64,000 nt of DNA, taken from Nocardia mangyaensis (GTDB lineage: Bacteria; Actinomycetota; Actinomycetes; Mycobacteriales; Mycobacteriaceae). The position numbers and the translations under genes are program-made. Of the stretch, positions 49,016 through 56,914 are shown in pieces. Positions within the stretch are counted from its first letter, which is position 1; every line of letters starts with the position of its first letter. The DNA is taken from positions 6,820,001 to 6,884,000 of the forward strand of contig NZ_CP018082.1 in assembly GCF_001886715.1 (NCBI RefSeq), in the 5' to 3' direction. Under the pieces are notes generated by a model that worked only from the letters and a program-made list of their open reading frames with translations, ran no database searches and was not told the DNA's origin.

Positions 49016-50248
49016 GTGCCTACCACGAAGCTGCCCGCGCTCACCGGTGCACGATGGTGGGCGGCCGTCACGGTTTTCGTCCTGCATGCGCTGGTGTTTC
49101 TGCCGATCTATCCGTTCCAGAAATCCGAACTGTTCCGCGTCATCCATGATCTCGTGCCGATGCAGCAGGGCGCGGCGGGCGTGACCTTCTTCTTCGTTCT
49201 GTCCGGTTTCGTGATCTGCTGGTCGTTCCGGCGTGGGATGTCCGTGCGAGGCTACTACCTGCGTCGATTGCTCAAGATCTATCCCACCCATCTGATCGCC
49301 GCCCTCGTGCTGATTCTCGTGGTAGCCGTCCCGTTGACCCGGCCGGTGGTGTGGTTGCCGAATCTGGCGCTTTTGCACACCTGGGTGCCGAATTGGACCA
49401 CGCTGGGTGGGCTCAACGTGCCGTCTTGGTCGTTGTGCGCGGAATTGCTTTTCTACCTGAGCTTTCCGCTAGCGCTGCCGCTCCTCGCCCGGATCCCTCG
49501 CCATCGACTGTGGTGGGCAATGGCCGGTCTGGTCATCGCCATCCTGTTGCTGCACACCGGATTCCACCTGTGGACCGAAGGCCCCAAGGACACTGCCAAC
49601 GTTTTCGCCGTCCGGCTGTTGCCAGGGGAGGTTTCGCCCGAATTCGAAATACACGTCTCGCCACAGTGGTTCGCGCAGTCCGACATCCCCATCCCGACGT
49701 CGTACTGGCTCAGCTACCTGTTCCCGCTGTCCCGGCTCCCCGAGTTCTACGTCGGCGTGCTCGCGGCTCGAATGGTTGCCGAACGGGTATGGCGCGATAC
49801 GCGGCTGGTCACACCACTGGCAGCGCTGGCGCTCTGCTATGCCGCGACATGGTTCGTGCCGGTCAACTACAAGATGTCGGCTCTGCTGGTCGCCCCGATG
49901 GCCGCCGTGGTGGCGACCCTGGCCACCCGTGATCTCGCGGGGATCAACGGCATCAACAACACCCGGCCGATGATCTGGCTCGGCGACATCTCCTTCGCGT
50001 TCTACATGATCCAGTACCCGGTGATGGTGATCGTCACCCGGCTGTTCATCGGCGGCCGACAGTACTCGATCGGCGGCTGGGCGCTGTGGACCTCTGTCAG
50101 CCTCGCCGCCTCGATCCTCGCCGCGGCCGCCATCTACCACGGCATAGACAAACCGATCATGCGCCGCTTCGCGCATCGCTCACCACGGGTCCGGCAGACC
50201 GCGCCGCCGCTAGCTCATTCCGCGATCAAAGCGCGAACCAAGCCGTAG
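49016..50248 (+). CDS. Membrane acyltransferase (acyltransferase family 3, OafA-like)
   Basis: A 410-residue protein with about ten membrane helices. Family marks are GAAGVTFFFVLSGFVICWSF, RGYYLRRLLKIYPTH and WSLCAELLFYLSFPLAL (catalytic-type Glu). In OafA proteins the AT3 domain is often fused to a C-terminal SGNH domain; here the SGNH partner is a separate gene just upstream. It would acylate a cell-surface sugar or lipid. The GTG at 49016 is chosen. The 3' end overlaps the convergent serine hydrolase gene by 34 bp. Confidence 0.88.
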   Translation: MPTTKLPALTGARWWAAVTVFVLHALVFLPIYPFQKSELFRVIHDLVPMQQGAAGVTFFFVLSGFVICWSFRRGMSVRGYYLRRLLKIYPTHLIAALVLILVVAVPLTRPVVWLPNLALLHTWVPNWTTLGGLNVPSWSLCAELLFYLSFPLALPLLARIPRHRLWWAMAGLVIAILLLHTGFHLWTEGPKDTANVFAVRLLPGEVSPEFEIHVSPQWFAQSDIPIPTSYWLSYLFPLSRLPEFYVGVLAARMVAERVWRDTRLVTPLAALALCYAATWFVPVNYKMSALLVAPMAAVVATLATRDLAGINGINNTRPMIWLGDISFAFYMIQYPVMVIVTRLFIGGRQYSIGGWALWTSVSLAASILAAAAIYHGIDKPIMRRFAHRSPRVRQTAPPLAHSAIKARTKP

Positions 50249-51462
50249 GCGATCTCGTTCGCCGGGCGTCCGCCCGCGGGCCCATCACGTAACGTGCAGA
50301 GCACCACGATCGTGATGCCGGTGTCGGGGTCGTACCCCATAAAGGTCTGGAAGCCGGGTATGGCACCGTCGTGGCCGAGCATCGGGCCGAACGACTCGAG
50401 ACCGAGTCCGTAGCGGATACCGGCGGGGTCACGCCGGTCCAGCGGGGCCGCGCTGGTGAGCCGTTCCCGCTGTAGCTCAGGACCTATCAGCTCGTCACTA
50501 CCGACCAGTGCGCGGACGTAGGTCGCGAGGTCTTGCGCGGTCGAGATCACGCCGCCCGCCGCACCGATCCAGGATGGGTCGAGGTTCGTCACATCGGTAG
50601 GCGCCAGGTCGCCTGTGCGAGCTGCTGCGACTTGGGCGGAAGGCAGAACCACCGAGCTGAGCGCCGAGGTGTTGGTCCCGTAGAGGTAGCCGCGCGGCGA
50701 CGGCGAGGGAAGCGTGGCCTCGCCCGGTTCAGGATAGGACGTCTTGGTCAAGTCGAGCGGGCGGAAGATCCGATGTGTCAGCAGCGATCCGATGTCCTGC
50801 CCGGTGACCTGTTCGAGCACGGCAGCCAGCAGAATGGTATTCGTGTTCGAATACCGGAACTCCGTGCCCGGTGCGGAGTATGGCTCCGAGGCGAATCCGA
50901 TTCGCAGGAGAGCCTCCGGTTTCCATACGCGGCCGGGATCGTCGTCCATGATCGCGGCGAACGACGGATTCTCGTTGTAGCTGAACAGGCCACTGCGCAT
51001 GTTCAGCAGGTCGGCGATTGTGATGTCGTCGCCGTTCGGAACGCCCGCACGATAGCGCGACACCGATTCGTCGAGTGCCAGCCTGCCCTCTCCGACCAAT
51101 TGCAGCGCGACCGTGCCCACCATGGTCTTGGTGGTCGAGCCGACGCGAAAGAAGTCCTCCACCAGCACCGGATCGTTTTGCCCGAGTATGCGACTACCGA
51201 ATGCCCGCTGCCAGTACGCATCCGGCGTCCGCACGTAAACCACCGCCCCGGGGACGAGTAGCGCGTCGAGGATCTCGCGCACTATCGGTTCCGCGAGTCG
51301 ACCGAGTGCCACGGATAGCTCCGCGGGGGTCCGGTCGATCGCGGTCGGATCGACGGAGGGTCGCTCGGATACGGTGCCGCCACCGGAGACGAGAGCCGAG
51401 CACAAGATGGCGACAGCGCCCAACCGCGTCCATCGTCGGGGCATGTCGCGAAAGAAGGTCAT
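50215..51462 (-). CDS. Secreted serine hydrolase (class C beta-lactamase / DD-peptidase fold)
   Basis: A 415-residue protein with an N-terminal signal segment (TRLGAVAILCSALVSGGGTV). The hydrolase domain has the SxxK serine motif STTK (in VGSTTKTMVG), the Tyr motif YSN (EFRYSNTNTI) and the late HDG triad (LGHDGAIPGF), so all three catalytic motifs are present. It acts on peptidoglycan or on small esters outside the cell. The ATG at 51462 overlaps the kinase stop by four bases, so it is the last gene of the TIR/triad operon. It is intact, unlike the related gene at 6046. Confidence 0.88.
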   Translation of the reverse strand: MTFFRDMPRRWTRLGAVAILCSALVSGGGTVSERPSVDPTAIDRTPAELSVALGRLAEPIVREILDALLVPGAVVYVRTPDAYWQRAFGSRILGQNDPVLVEDFFRVGSTTKTMVGTVALQLVGEGRLALDESVSRYRAGVPNGDDITIADLLNMRSGLFSYNENPSFAAIMDDDPGRVWKPEALLRIGFASEPYSAPGTEFRYSNTNTILLAAVLEQVTGQDIGSLLTHRIFRPLDLTKTSYPEPGEATLPSPSPRGYLYGTNTSALSSVVLPSAQVAAARTGDLAPTDVTNLDPSWIGAAGGVISTAQDLATYVRALVGSDELIGPELQRERLTSAAPLDRRDPAGIRYGLGLESFGPMLGHDGAIPGFQTFMGYDPDTGITIVVLCTLRDGPAGGRPANEIAYGLVRALIAE

Positions 51463-53486
51463 GTTCCCCGGTTCCCGATGACGGACAAGGTCCCGCCGTT
51501 GAAGTTCGATACGTAGATCTCGCCCGCGACCGGACCCACCGCGACTCCATGCGGACGGGCACCGACACGAACGGTCCCGGTGACCACACGGGTGCCGACA
51601 TCGATAAGAGATACGGAATTGGCCGACCGCGCGTCGTCGAGTCCGTGATTGGTGACGTACACCGTCCGGCTCGCACGGTCCACCGCAATACCGACGGGGC
51701 CGATGCCGACGCCCAGGGTCGCGGTGACGGCGCGCGCCCGTGTGTCGATCACCGACACCGTCCCGTCCGCATGGTTGGTCACGTAGGCGGTGTCGGTGTC
51801 TGTGTCGACCACCACACCCCACGGCTGATTGCCGACCCTGATCGTGGTCACCACCGAAAGTGTGCCGGTGTCCACTACCGCAACCCGGCGATCGGGCGCC
51901 TCGGGCGGTCCCGCGATCGCCACGAAGGCGCTGCCGGTGCCCGGGTCGAGGGCAATGCCGTAGGGATGGCTACCGACCGGAACTGTCGCAAATACGTCCC
52001 TGGCGCGCAGGTTCACAACAGACATCGTGCCCGCGTCGAAGTTCGTCACATAGGCAGTGCGCCCGGCCTGGTCGACGGCGATCCCGTAAGGTCCAGCACC
52101 GACTGCGATCCGGTCGACGACGGCCCGGCCACGCGTCTCGATGACTGAGACCGATCCGTTCCCCGCGTTGGTGACATAAGCCAGACCTGCTGTCGAATCC
52201 ACGGCTATCGCAGTGGGTTTCGCGAAGTCCGGCGAGGTGATCGACATGGTTGCACCGGTCTCGATGTCATACACCGACACCGAGTTGGACAGACTGTTGG
52301 TAGCGAACACACTCCCGGTCGCCGCGTCGACGGCCACTCCCCACGGCTGCGCGCCGACCGGGATCGTCATACTCACCGTGTTCGGAGCGATTCGGGAGGC
52401 CGTCCCGCGAACCGGGGGCGACTCGCCGTCCCCGGATGTCGTGCTCATCAGCAGTCCCGCGACGACGACCACAGCAGCGACAGCACCGATCACTTTGAAG
52501 CGCAGCGGGATTCGCTGCCACCAGGGGCGTTGACCCTGAACCGGTGGCTGCACCCAGGCCGGCGTCGGTGCGGCCGAGCCGGTGGCACGACGCGCTGGTG
52601 CCACCCGTGCGTGGGTACCCGCGCCTGCCGCGGCGTCGTCGAGCACCTGGATCCAGTCCGCCGGTTCGGGTCGTTGTCCGGCCGGAGCGGACACGGCGGA
52701 CCGGACGAGCTGCCGGACCGTGCCTGGCACACCCGCTGGTAGCTTGCTCGGGTCCCGAGTGGCCTGATCGCCGGCCAGGAGGCGCAGTGCCAGGAGACCG
52801 AACTTGTAGGCGTCGGACTGCGAGGTTGCCAATTCCTCACCGGGATAGCCTGTCACAACTTCCCAATCAGGTGTTTCGACCTGGTCGGTGACGGATCGGG
52901 AGCGCAACCGCATGGCGTCGCAGTCGATGAAGTACACCTGCCGCCGTGGTCGCAGCGAGAACAGGAGATTCTTCGGTGACATGTCGCCGACCGCGATGTC
53001 GTGGCGATGCAGCATGGCCAGCGCCGCCGCGGCATCGGAGAGCAGCTCGTAACGGTACCGATCCGACAGTGGGATCCCGCGCTTGGCCAGGAAGACGTCG
53101 TCGTTGAGGAGGTGCTGAAACTCCGCGGTCTTGCGCTGTACCGACGAGGTCATCATCATGTCGATGAAGAATTCGCCCGGAATGGACGGCATCACGAAAC
53201 CGACCACGGTGGTCGAGTGATCTTCCTCGACCAACCTGCACGGCCAAGCCGCCCGATTCAGCAGTTCCATGCCATCGACACCCGGCAGCGACTCCAAGTA
53301 GGAGGGCATGTCCTCGAGCACATCGACCCGGACGCTGGGCAGCACCGGGGATTTGTACTCCTTGAATACCATTGCCCGCGCGTGCGGCATCTGTGCACGC
53401 GGGGCGAGATAGACCACGCCTTGGCCACCCGACGCCAACTTCGTCGTCACTCCCAGGCGACCCCGTTTCAACCGCTGCTGTGCCAC
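51459..53486 (-). CDS. Membrane protein kinase with C-terminal YVTN beta-propeller
   Basis: A 675-residue protein. Residues 1-310: a divergent kinase domain with glycine loop ASGGQGVVY, Lys42 in VFKEYK, catalytic loop VGDMSPKNLLF (Asp168, Asn173), and DCD in place of DFG (residues 188-190). Then a Pro/Ala linker, one helix (VIGAVAAVVVVAGLLM, about 330-350), and an outside part of about 310 residues built of seven or so repeats of the AYVTNxxxGTVSVID type, ending each time in PxGIAVD. The GTG at 53486, with GGAG 7 bp before it, fixes the start, 10 bp after the phosphatase stop. It probably senses something outside and phosphorylates partners inside. Middle gene of the operon. Confidence 0.9.
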   Translation of the reverse strand: MAQQRLKRGRLGVTTKLASGGQGVVYLAPRAQMPHARAMVFKEYKSPVLPSVRVDVLEDMPSYLESLPGVDGMELLNRAAWPCRLVEEDHSTTVVGFVMPSIPGEFFIDMMMTSSVQRKTAEFQHLLNDDVFLAKRGIPLSDRYRYELLSDAAAALAMLHRHDIAVGDMSPKNLLFSLRPRRQVYFIDCDAMRLRSRSVTDQVETPDWEVVTGYPGEELATSQSDAYKFGLLALRLLAGDQATRDPSKLPAGVPGTVRQLVRSAVSAPAGQRPEPADWIQVLDDAAAGAGTHARVAPARRATGSAAPTPAWVQPPVQGQRPWWQRIPLRFKVIGAVAAVVVVAGLLMSTTSGDGESPPVRGTASRIAPNTVSMTIPVGAQPWGVAVDAATGSVFATNSLSNSVSVYDIETGATMSITSPDFAKPTAIAVDSTAGLAYVTNAGNGSVSVIETRGRAVVDRIAVGAGPYGIAVDQAGRTAYVTNFDAGTMSVVNLRARDVFATVPVGSHPYGIALDPGTGSAFVAIAGPPEAPDRRVAVVDTGTLSVVTTIRVGNQPWGVVVDTDTDTAYVTNHADGTVSVIDTRARAVTATLGVGIGPVGIAVDRASRTVYVTNHGLDDARSANSVSLIDVGTRVVTGTVRVGARPHGVAVGPVAGEIYVSNFNGGTLSVIGNRGT

Positions 53487-53496
53487 CGCGGCTCCG

Positions 53497-54489
53497 TCAG
53501 CTTCTCCGCGGCCAGATGGCCACCAAGGTGCGATCGTCGTCGAACGTCTCCCGGGAGAAGTCCAAGGCGTGCGCGAATTCGAGCTGCGAGGGCACCCGAT
53601 CACCCATCAGCGCCGCGAACAACGCCCCTACGCCGCCCTCGCCGCCGCCGAGCGGATCTCCGAATCCGTCGGTACCGACCAGCAACACCTGTCCGGGCTC
53701 GACGATGACTGGAACCGGTGTCACGGTATTGGGCACCCGGGGCAGGCCGACCACGGCCGACGAGGACAGGCCCGAGGCCGACGCCTGCTTGCCGCCGAGC
53801 ACCGGGACGAACTTCCCGTCGGCCAGCAGCCAAGCACCGGAATCACCGACTCCGGCGACGACGGCGGACAGACCGCCTTCAGGAATCGGCGTGCACACCA
53901 CGCAGGTCAACGTCGTGGCCAGCATCTGCTCCGCCTGCTCGGCATCGGCTTGGGGTAGAGACAGCACGGTGGCGGCTTGCTGGGTCAACGTCCACGCAGC
54001 ACTCTTGAACAGAGTGTCCCAACCGCCGTCATCGAGCGGCTCCGGGGGCTCGTCGAGCCACTGGGTGGCATAGCGGACCACCGTGGAGGACCCGATGTGG
54101 GAGTACCTGGCCGACGACACCCCGTCGGCCACAGCGACTGTCAGCCGATTGCGCTCCGCGTCGACGGCGATGGCGAAGTCGTCCTGGCGCGGCGCTCCGC
54201 CGTAGCGGTGCAGGTATCCGCGCACCGAGGCCGCCCGGACCGTGAACGCGCCGCTGGACCAACCGTCGACCACGGTGTCGGCTCGGTAAGGCACCTTGCC
54301 GAACTCCCGGTCCACAGCTTTGGGTTCGAACACCGGTGTCGGCGTGCCGACCACGATCGGCTCACCGGGCTGCCGACCGGTAGCCGTCGACTCGAGTTCG
54401 GCCGAGTCGTCACCCAACACGGAAGCCGGCGATGACGCGTTCTCGACATCGTGTTCGGCGTTCTTGTCCCGCCGGGTCGTCCAACGCAT
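53497..54489 (-). CDS. PP2C-family serine/threonine phosphatase
   Basis: A 330-residue phosphatase. After a polar N terminus of ~75 residues come the metal-binding motifs: RQDDFAIAV (Asp103/104), VAVADGVSS (Asp122-Gly123), VGDSGAWL, GTDGFGDPLG and the last Asp in FDDDRTLVAI. It should remove phosphates put on by the neighbouring kinase. The ATG at 54489 shares bases with the VWA stop (TGATG). VWA, PP2C and kinase genes in a row match the TerY-type triad known from bacteria. Confidence 0.92.
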   Translation of the reverse strand: MRWTTRRDKNAEHDVENASSPASVLGDDSAELESTATGRQPGEPIVVGTPTPVFEPKAVDREFGKVPYRADTVVDGWSSGAFTVRAASVRGYLHRYGGAPRQDDFAIAVDAERNRLTVAVADGVSSARYSHIGSSTVVRYATQWLDEPPEPLDDGGWDTLFKSAAWTLTQQAATVLSLPQADAEQAEQMLATTLTCVVCTPIPEGGLSAVVAGVGDSGAWLLADGKFVPVLGGKQASASGLSSSAVVGLPRVPNTVTPVPVIVEPGQVLLVGTDGFGDPLGGGEGGVGALFAALMGDRVPSQLEFAHALDFSRETFDDDRTLVAIWPRRS

Positions 54490-55160
54490 CAGACGGTGTC
54501 CACATCGAGGCAGAGGAAATCAGCGGGCTTCTCCACCTGCAACGACGCCTGCCCGGTCGCCAGCGCGGTGCCCGAGTTGATCACCGACTGAGTGAGCGCG
54601 GTCACGAACTTCGAGATCGCGCTGCCGGTATCGGTTCCCGCCGCCGTGATGAACGCGTATTGCGTGTTGGTCGCGACCCGGCGAATCACGTCGGCATCGG
54701 CCTGTCCGATGCCGAAGGCCAAGATGTTCGGGCGCGCCGCGAAACTCATCAATTGCGTGTGTGCCGACTCCCAGCCGTCGCCGGGATTGGGCGCACCGTC
54801 GGTCAGGAAGAAGACCGCGGGGCGATTCACCAGATACCCCTCGGACTTCAACGCCTTGATGTCGCTCGGAATTCGCTTGCTGAGTTCCGCGAACGCCGCC
54901 GCGAACGACGTCGAACCGCGGGCGCGCAGTTGCGGCACATCATCGACTCGCCGCAGATCGCTCGGCTCCAGATAGCAGATTGCGTCGTCGGAGAATCCGA
55001 TGACACAGAACCGGACCTTCGCGGCGGCCATCGATTCACCCTGAAGGGTGTCGAACAAGGTGACCAGCCCCGTGTTGAGGTCTGCCACGTCGTTCACCAT
55101 CGAATACGATTCGTCCGCAACGAAATAGACCGGCAGTACGGTTGCCTTCGGTTCGTTCAT
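54489..55160 (-). CDS. VWA-domain protein (TerY-like)
   Basis: A 223-residue von Willebrand A domain protein with a complete metal site: DESYS (Asp16-x-Ser18-x-Ser20), the Thr/Ser region RGSTSFAAAF, and FFLTDGAPNPGD. It is almost only the VWA fold, as in TerY. Such proteins bind partners through a metal ion and probably organise the kinase and phosphatase. ATG 55160 begins the homologous region; the longer frame to 55220 is arginine-rich. The short C-terminal tail (SLQVEKPADFLCLDVDTV) is not typical of VWA. Confidence 0.92.
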   Translation of the reverse strand: MNEPKATVLPVYFVADESYSMVNDVADLNTGLVTLFDTLQGESMAAAKVRFCVIGFSDDAICYLEPSDLRRVDDVPQLRARGSTSFAAAFAELSKRIPSDIKALKSEGYLVNRPAVFFLTDGAPNPGDGWESAHTQLMSFAARPNILAFGIGQADADVIRRVATNTQYAFITAAGTDTGSAISKFVTALTQSVINSGTALATGQASLQVEKPADFLCLDVDTV

Positions 55161-55261
55161 CCAGCTCACACTCCATCGTTCCCATTTCGCCCGAGCACAT
55201 CGAACGCTACAGTCCAACAACGGCTTTCACTGTCATTCAATCGACTGACAGCGGACGAGAA

Positions 55262-55546
55262 CTACAGGTCATCGATGCCGATGAGAGCGTCTTGCAGAGC
55301 GCGGACGACAAGCGCGGCCTTGGTCGGCGCGGGTCTCCCGACCGCCGCGTACTTGTCTCTGATCCGGGCCAGATGCGTATTGACCGTACCCGGCGAGATA
55401 TACAGACGCTGGCCGACTTCCACCTTCGAATCCGAGGCCAGCCAAGCCAGCAGTACCTCGATCTCGCGACTGCTCAGCGCCGGCCGCCCAGGTACCACAC
55501 TCGGGGTGGTTCGCAGCTCGTCCTCGTGATCGAACGTGATGCTCAT
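55262..55546 (-). CDS. Receiverless LuxR-type HTH regulator
   Basis: A 94-residue protein made of little more than a LuxR/NarL DNA-binding domain: ALSSREIEVLLAWLASDSKV, then LYISPGTVNTHLARIRDKY as the recognition part. There is no receiver domain, so it is not a normal response regulator; it may be phosphorylated by the kinase or act as a simple switch. AAGGAATC before the ATG at 55546 is the ribosome site. The frame upstream to 55897 covers the membrane protein gene and has no homology. Confidence 0.85.
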   Translation of the reverse strand: MSITFDHEDELRTTPSVVPGRPALSSREIEVLLAWLASDSKVEVGQRLYISPGTVNTHLARIRDKYAAVGRPAPTKAALVVRALQDALIGIDDL

Positions 55547-55578
55547 GCACAGATTCCTTCGGGAAGAAAAACTCACGT

Positions 55579-55923
55579 CTATTTCCACCGTCCGAGCAGG
55601 TCTCGGATACATCTTCGCGCCAGGATGAAGGTGGCCGCGAGCAGTAGCAGACTGGTCGCCGAACGAAACTGGTCGCCGCCGTCGCCGGGCACCGAGGTGT
55701 AAACAGCCTGGGCGTACCAGAAGAATACGATGTCGACCAGGATCAAGGCTGCCAGTACGTACCACAAGCGCACCCGACGAACCGCCTGCTGCTGGACGAT
55801 GTTGACGGTCTGGTATCCGTTCTGATTGGAAACAACCGTGCCACCGCGCTTCGCGATGTTCAGTTGATTCTGCCCCAAGACATTTCTGTTCGACCAAGGG
55901 AAGAGGCGCACGTCAGCTCCCAT
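55579..55923 (-). CDS. Small two-helix membrane protein with NQNG motif
   Basis: A 114-residue protein. The N-terminal ~45 residues are polar and include RGGTVVSNQNGYQTVNIVQQ, which matches the tail of the TIR protein encoded just upstream. Two helices follow: LWYVLAALILVDIVFFWYA and ATSLLLLAATFILARR, joined by the short loop VYTSVPGDGGDQFRS. It ends in a basic cytoplasmic tail. Its start overlaps the TIR stop by 11 bp. No named family is recognised. A likely role is a membrane anchor for the TIR protein, through the shared motif; this is inference. Confidence 0.8.
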   Translation of the reverse strand: MGADVRLFPWSNRNVLGQNQLNIAKRGGTVVSNQNGYQTVNIVQQQAVRRVRLWYVLAALILVDIVFFWYAQAVYTSVPGDGGDQFRSATSLLLLAATFILARRCIRDLLGRWK

Positions 55924-56497
55924 GTGGATTGTTCAACGTGACATTCTGGGTTCCGTTCTGGTTCGCGACCACGATTCCGCGGCCGGTCGGAGAATTGTGC
56001 TGCGTCGCCGTCGGCTGCGGGGCCGGCGACGAACCCGGCGTCGCAGCGCCGGGCGCGAGCCGCCGGATGAGCCCATCGATGTCGTTTTCGAGCGTTTGGT
56101 GCCGGATGCACCAGCCCTGCGACAGCGCCAGGCCTCGGATGTCATCCGGAAGGCTGTCCGGAACTGGTAGCAGCGTGTCGTCCAGGAGCACCGGGACGAC
56201 CGGAATGCCGCGGTCGAACGCGATACGCAGTTCCATGCGCACCCAGTCACGCTCGTTGTCGATGCACCGTACCCCTCGTTTGTCACGGGCATCGAGCCAA
56301 TGTCGGCCGATCACCGACACCACAACGTCGCTCTCGTCGAGCGCGGCGCGGATGCGGCGGGCGTACAGCGCACCCAGCGCCAGCGAGTCCTGATCACGAA
56401 AGACATGCACCCGCCCGAAATGGCGGGCCATCTGTTTCGAGATCTGACCTACGGCATATACGCTGTCAATGGTCCGATAGTTCAGGAATATTTTCAT
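55913..56497 (-). CDS. TIR-domain protein with NQNG tail
   Basis: A 194-residue protein. Residues 1-135 form a TIR domain: IFLNYRTIDSVYAVGQI (strand A and box 1), HVFRDQDSLALGALYARR, DVVVSVIGRHWL and a late WVRMEL segment in which Glu89 is at the place of the catalytic Glu of NAD-cleaving TIRs. A Pro/Ala/Thr linker follows and then a tail with GRGIVVANQNGTQNVTLNNP. It is the first gene of a seven-gene operon; an 18-bp palindrome lies 27 bp upstream of the ATG. TIR proteins of this size often act as NAD-degrading or signal-making enzymes in bacterial immunity, but the activity here is not shown. Confidence 0.88.
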   Translation of the reverse strand: MKIFLNYRTIDSVYAVGQISKQMARHFGRVHVFRDQDSLALGALYARRIRAALDESDVVVSVIGRHWLDARDKRGVRCIDNERDWVRMELRIAFDRGIPVVPVLLDDTLLPVPDSLPDDIRGLALSQGWCIRHQTLENDIDGLIRRLAPGAATPGSSPAPQPTATQHNSPTGRGIVVANQNGTQNVTLNNPHGS

Positions 56498-56523
56498 CTA
56501 ACGGGCAACTCCTCGGGATGGCA

Positions 56524-56541
56524 TATTTCCGTACGGAAATA
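56524..56541. promoter_or_regulatory. 18-bp perfect palindrome upstream of the TIR gene
   Basis: TATTTCCGTACGGAAATA is its own reverse complement. It ends 27 bp before the TIR start codon (56497), where a repressor would cover the promoter or transcription start. An additional half-site AATTCCG (56541-56547) adjoins it. The XRE protein at 56915 or the LuxR protein at 55262 are the candidate binders. Confidence 0.7.
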
Positions 56542-56872
56542 ATTCCGCACACGACCGAGCCTCGATCCGCCGATCGAAACTAAACAGGCGACCAGTTCGA
56601 TACCCTCTCCCGAAGTTGGTCCGCTCCCGGCCCATTCTGCACCCGTTGCCAGAATTTTGCCGACCGAACATGAGTACCGACTTCACCACCATCCATTCAA
56701 TTGCATCCCTACTGGTCCGTATATTGATTCGCATGCCGAACGAAACTATTTGCACTTCTGCGCACTGAATCCGGAGACAGAATCGGCGGATTTCTGGGGT
56801 GTTGCGGATCCAGGGTCGCTTACCGCCGAAGCCCGCTTTCAGCATCCGGCAGTCGGTGGTCGCTCGGAACCA

Positions 56873-56907
56873 GTTGTCCGTTGCCGGGTCGGCCGACAAC
56901 GGACAAC
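56873..56907 (-). terminator. Hairpin after the XRE regulator gene
   Basis: Exact 11-bp arms GTTGTCCGTTG (56873-56883) and CAACGGACAAC (56897-56907), 13-nt loop, 8 bp beyond the XRE stop on the minus strand. There is no clear U-tract. It separates the regulator transcript from the TIR operon. Confidence 0.6.
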
Positions 56908-56914
56908 ACACTGC

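Larger units (their letters stand above)
56498..56914. other. 417-bp gap, lower GC, head of the TIR operon
   Basis: No gene seen on either strand; open frames here have no homology and poor codon use. It holds the 18-bp palindrome (56524-56541), an AT-richer stretch of about 250 bp that is unlike the rest of the window, and the hairpin after the XRE gene (56873-56907). It must contain the promoter of the TIR operon. The base composition suggests recently acquired or mainly regulatory DNA. Confidence 0.7.
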
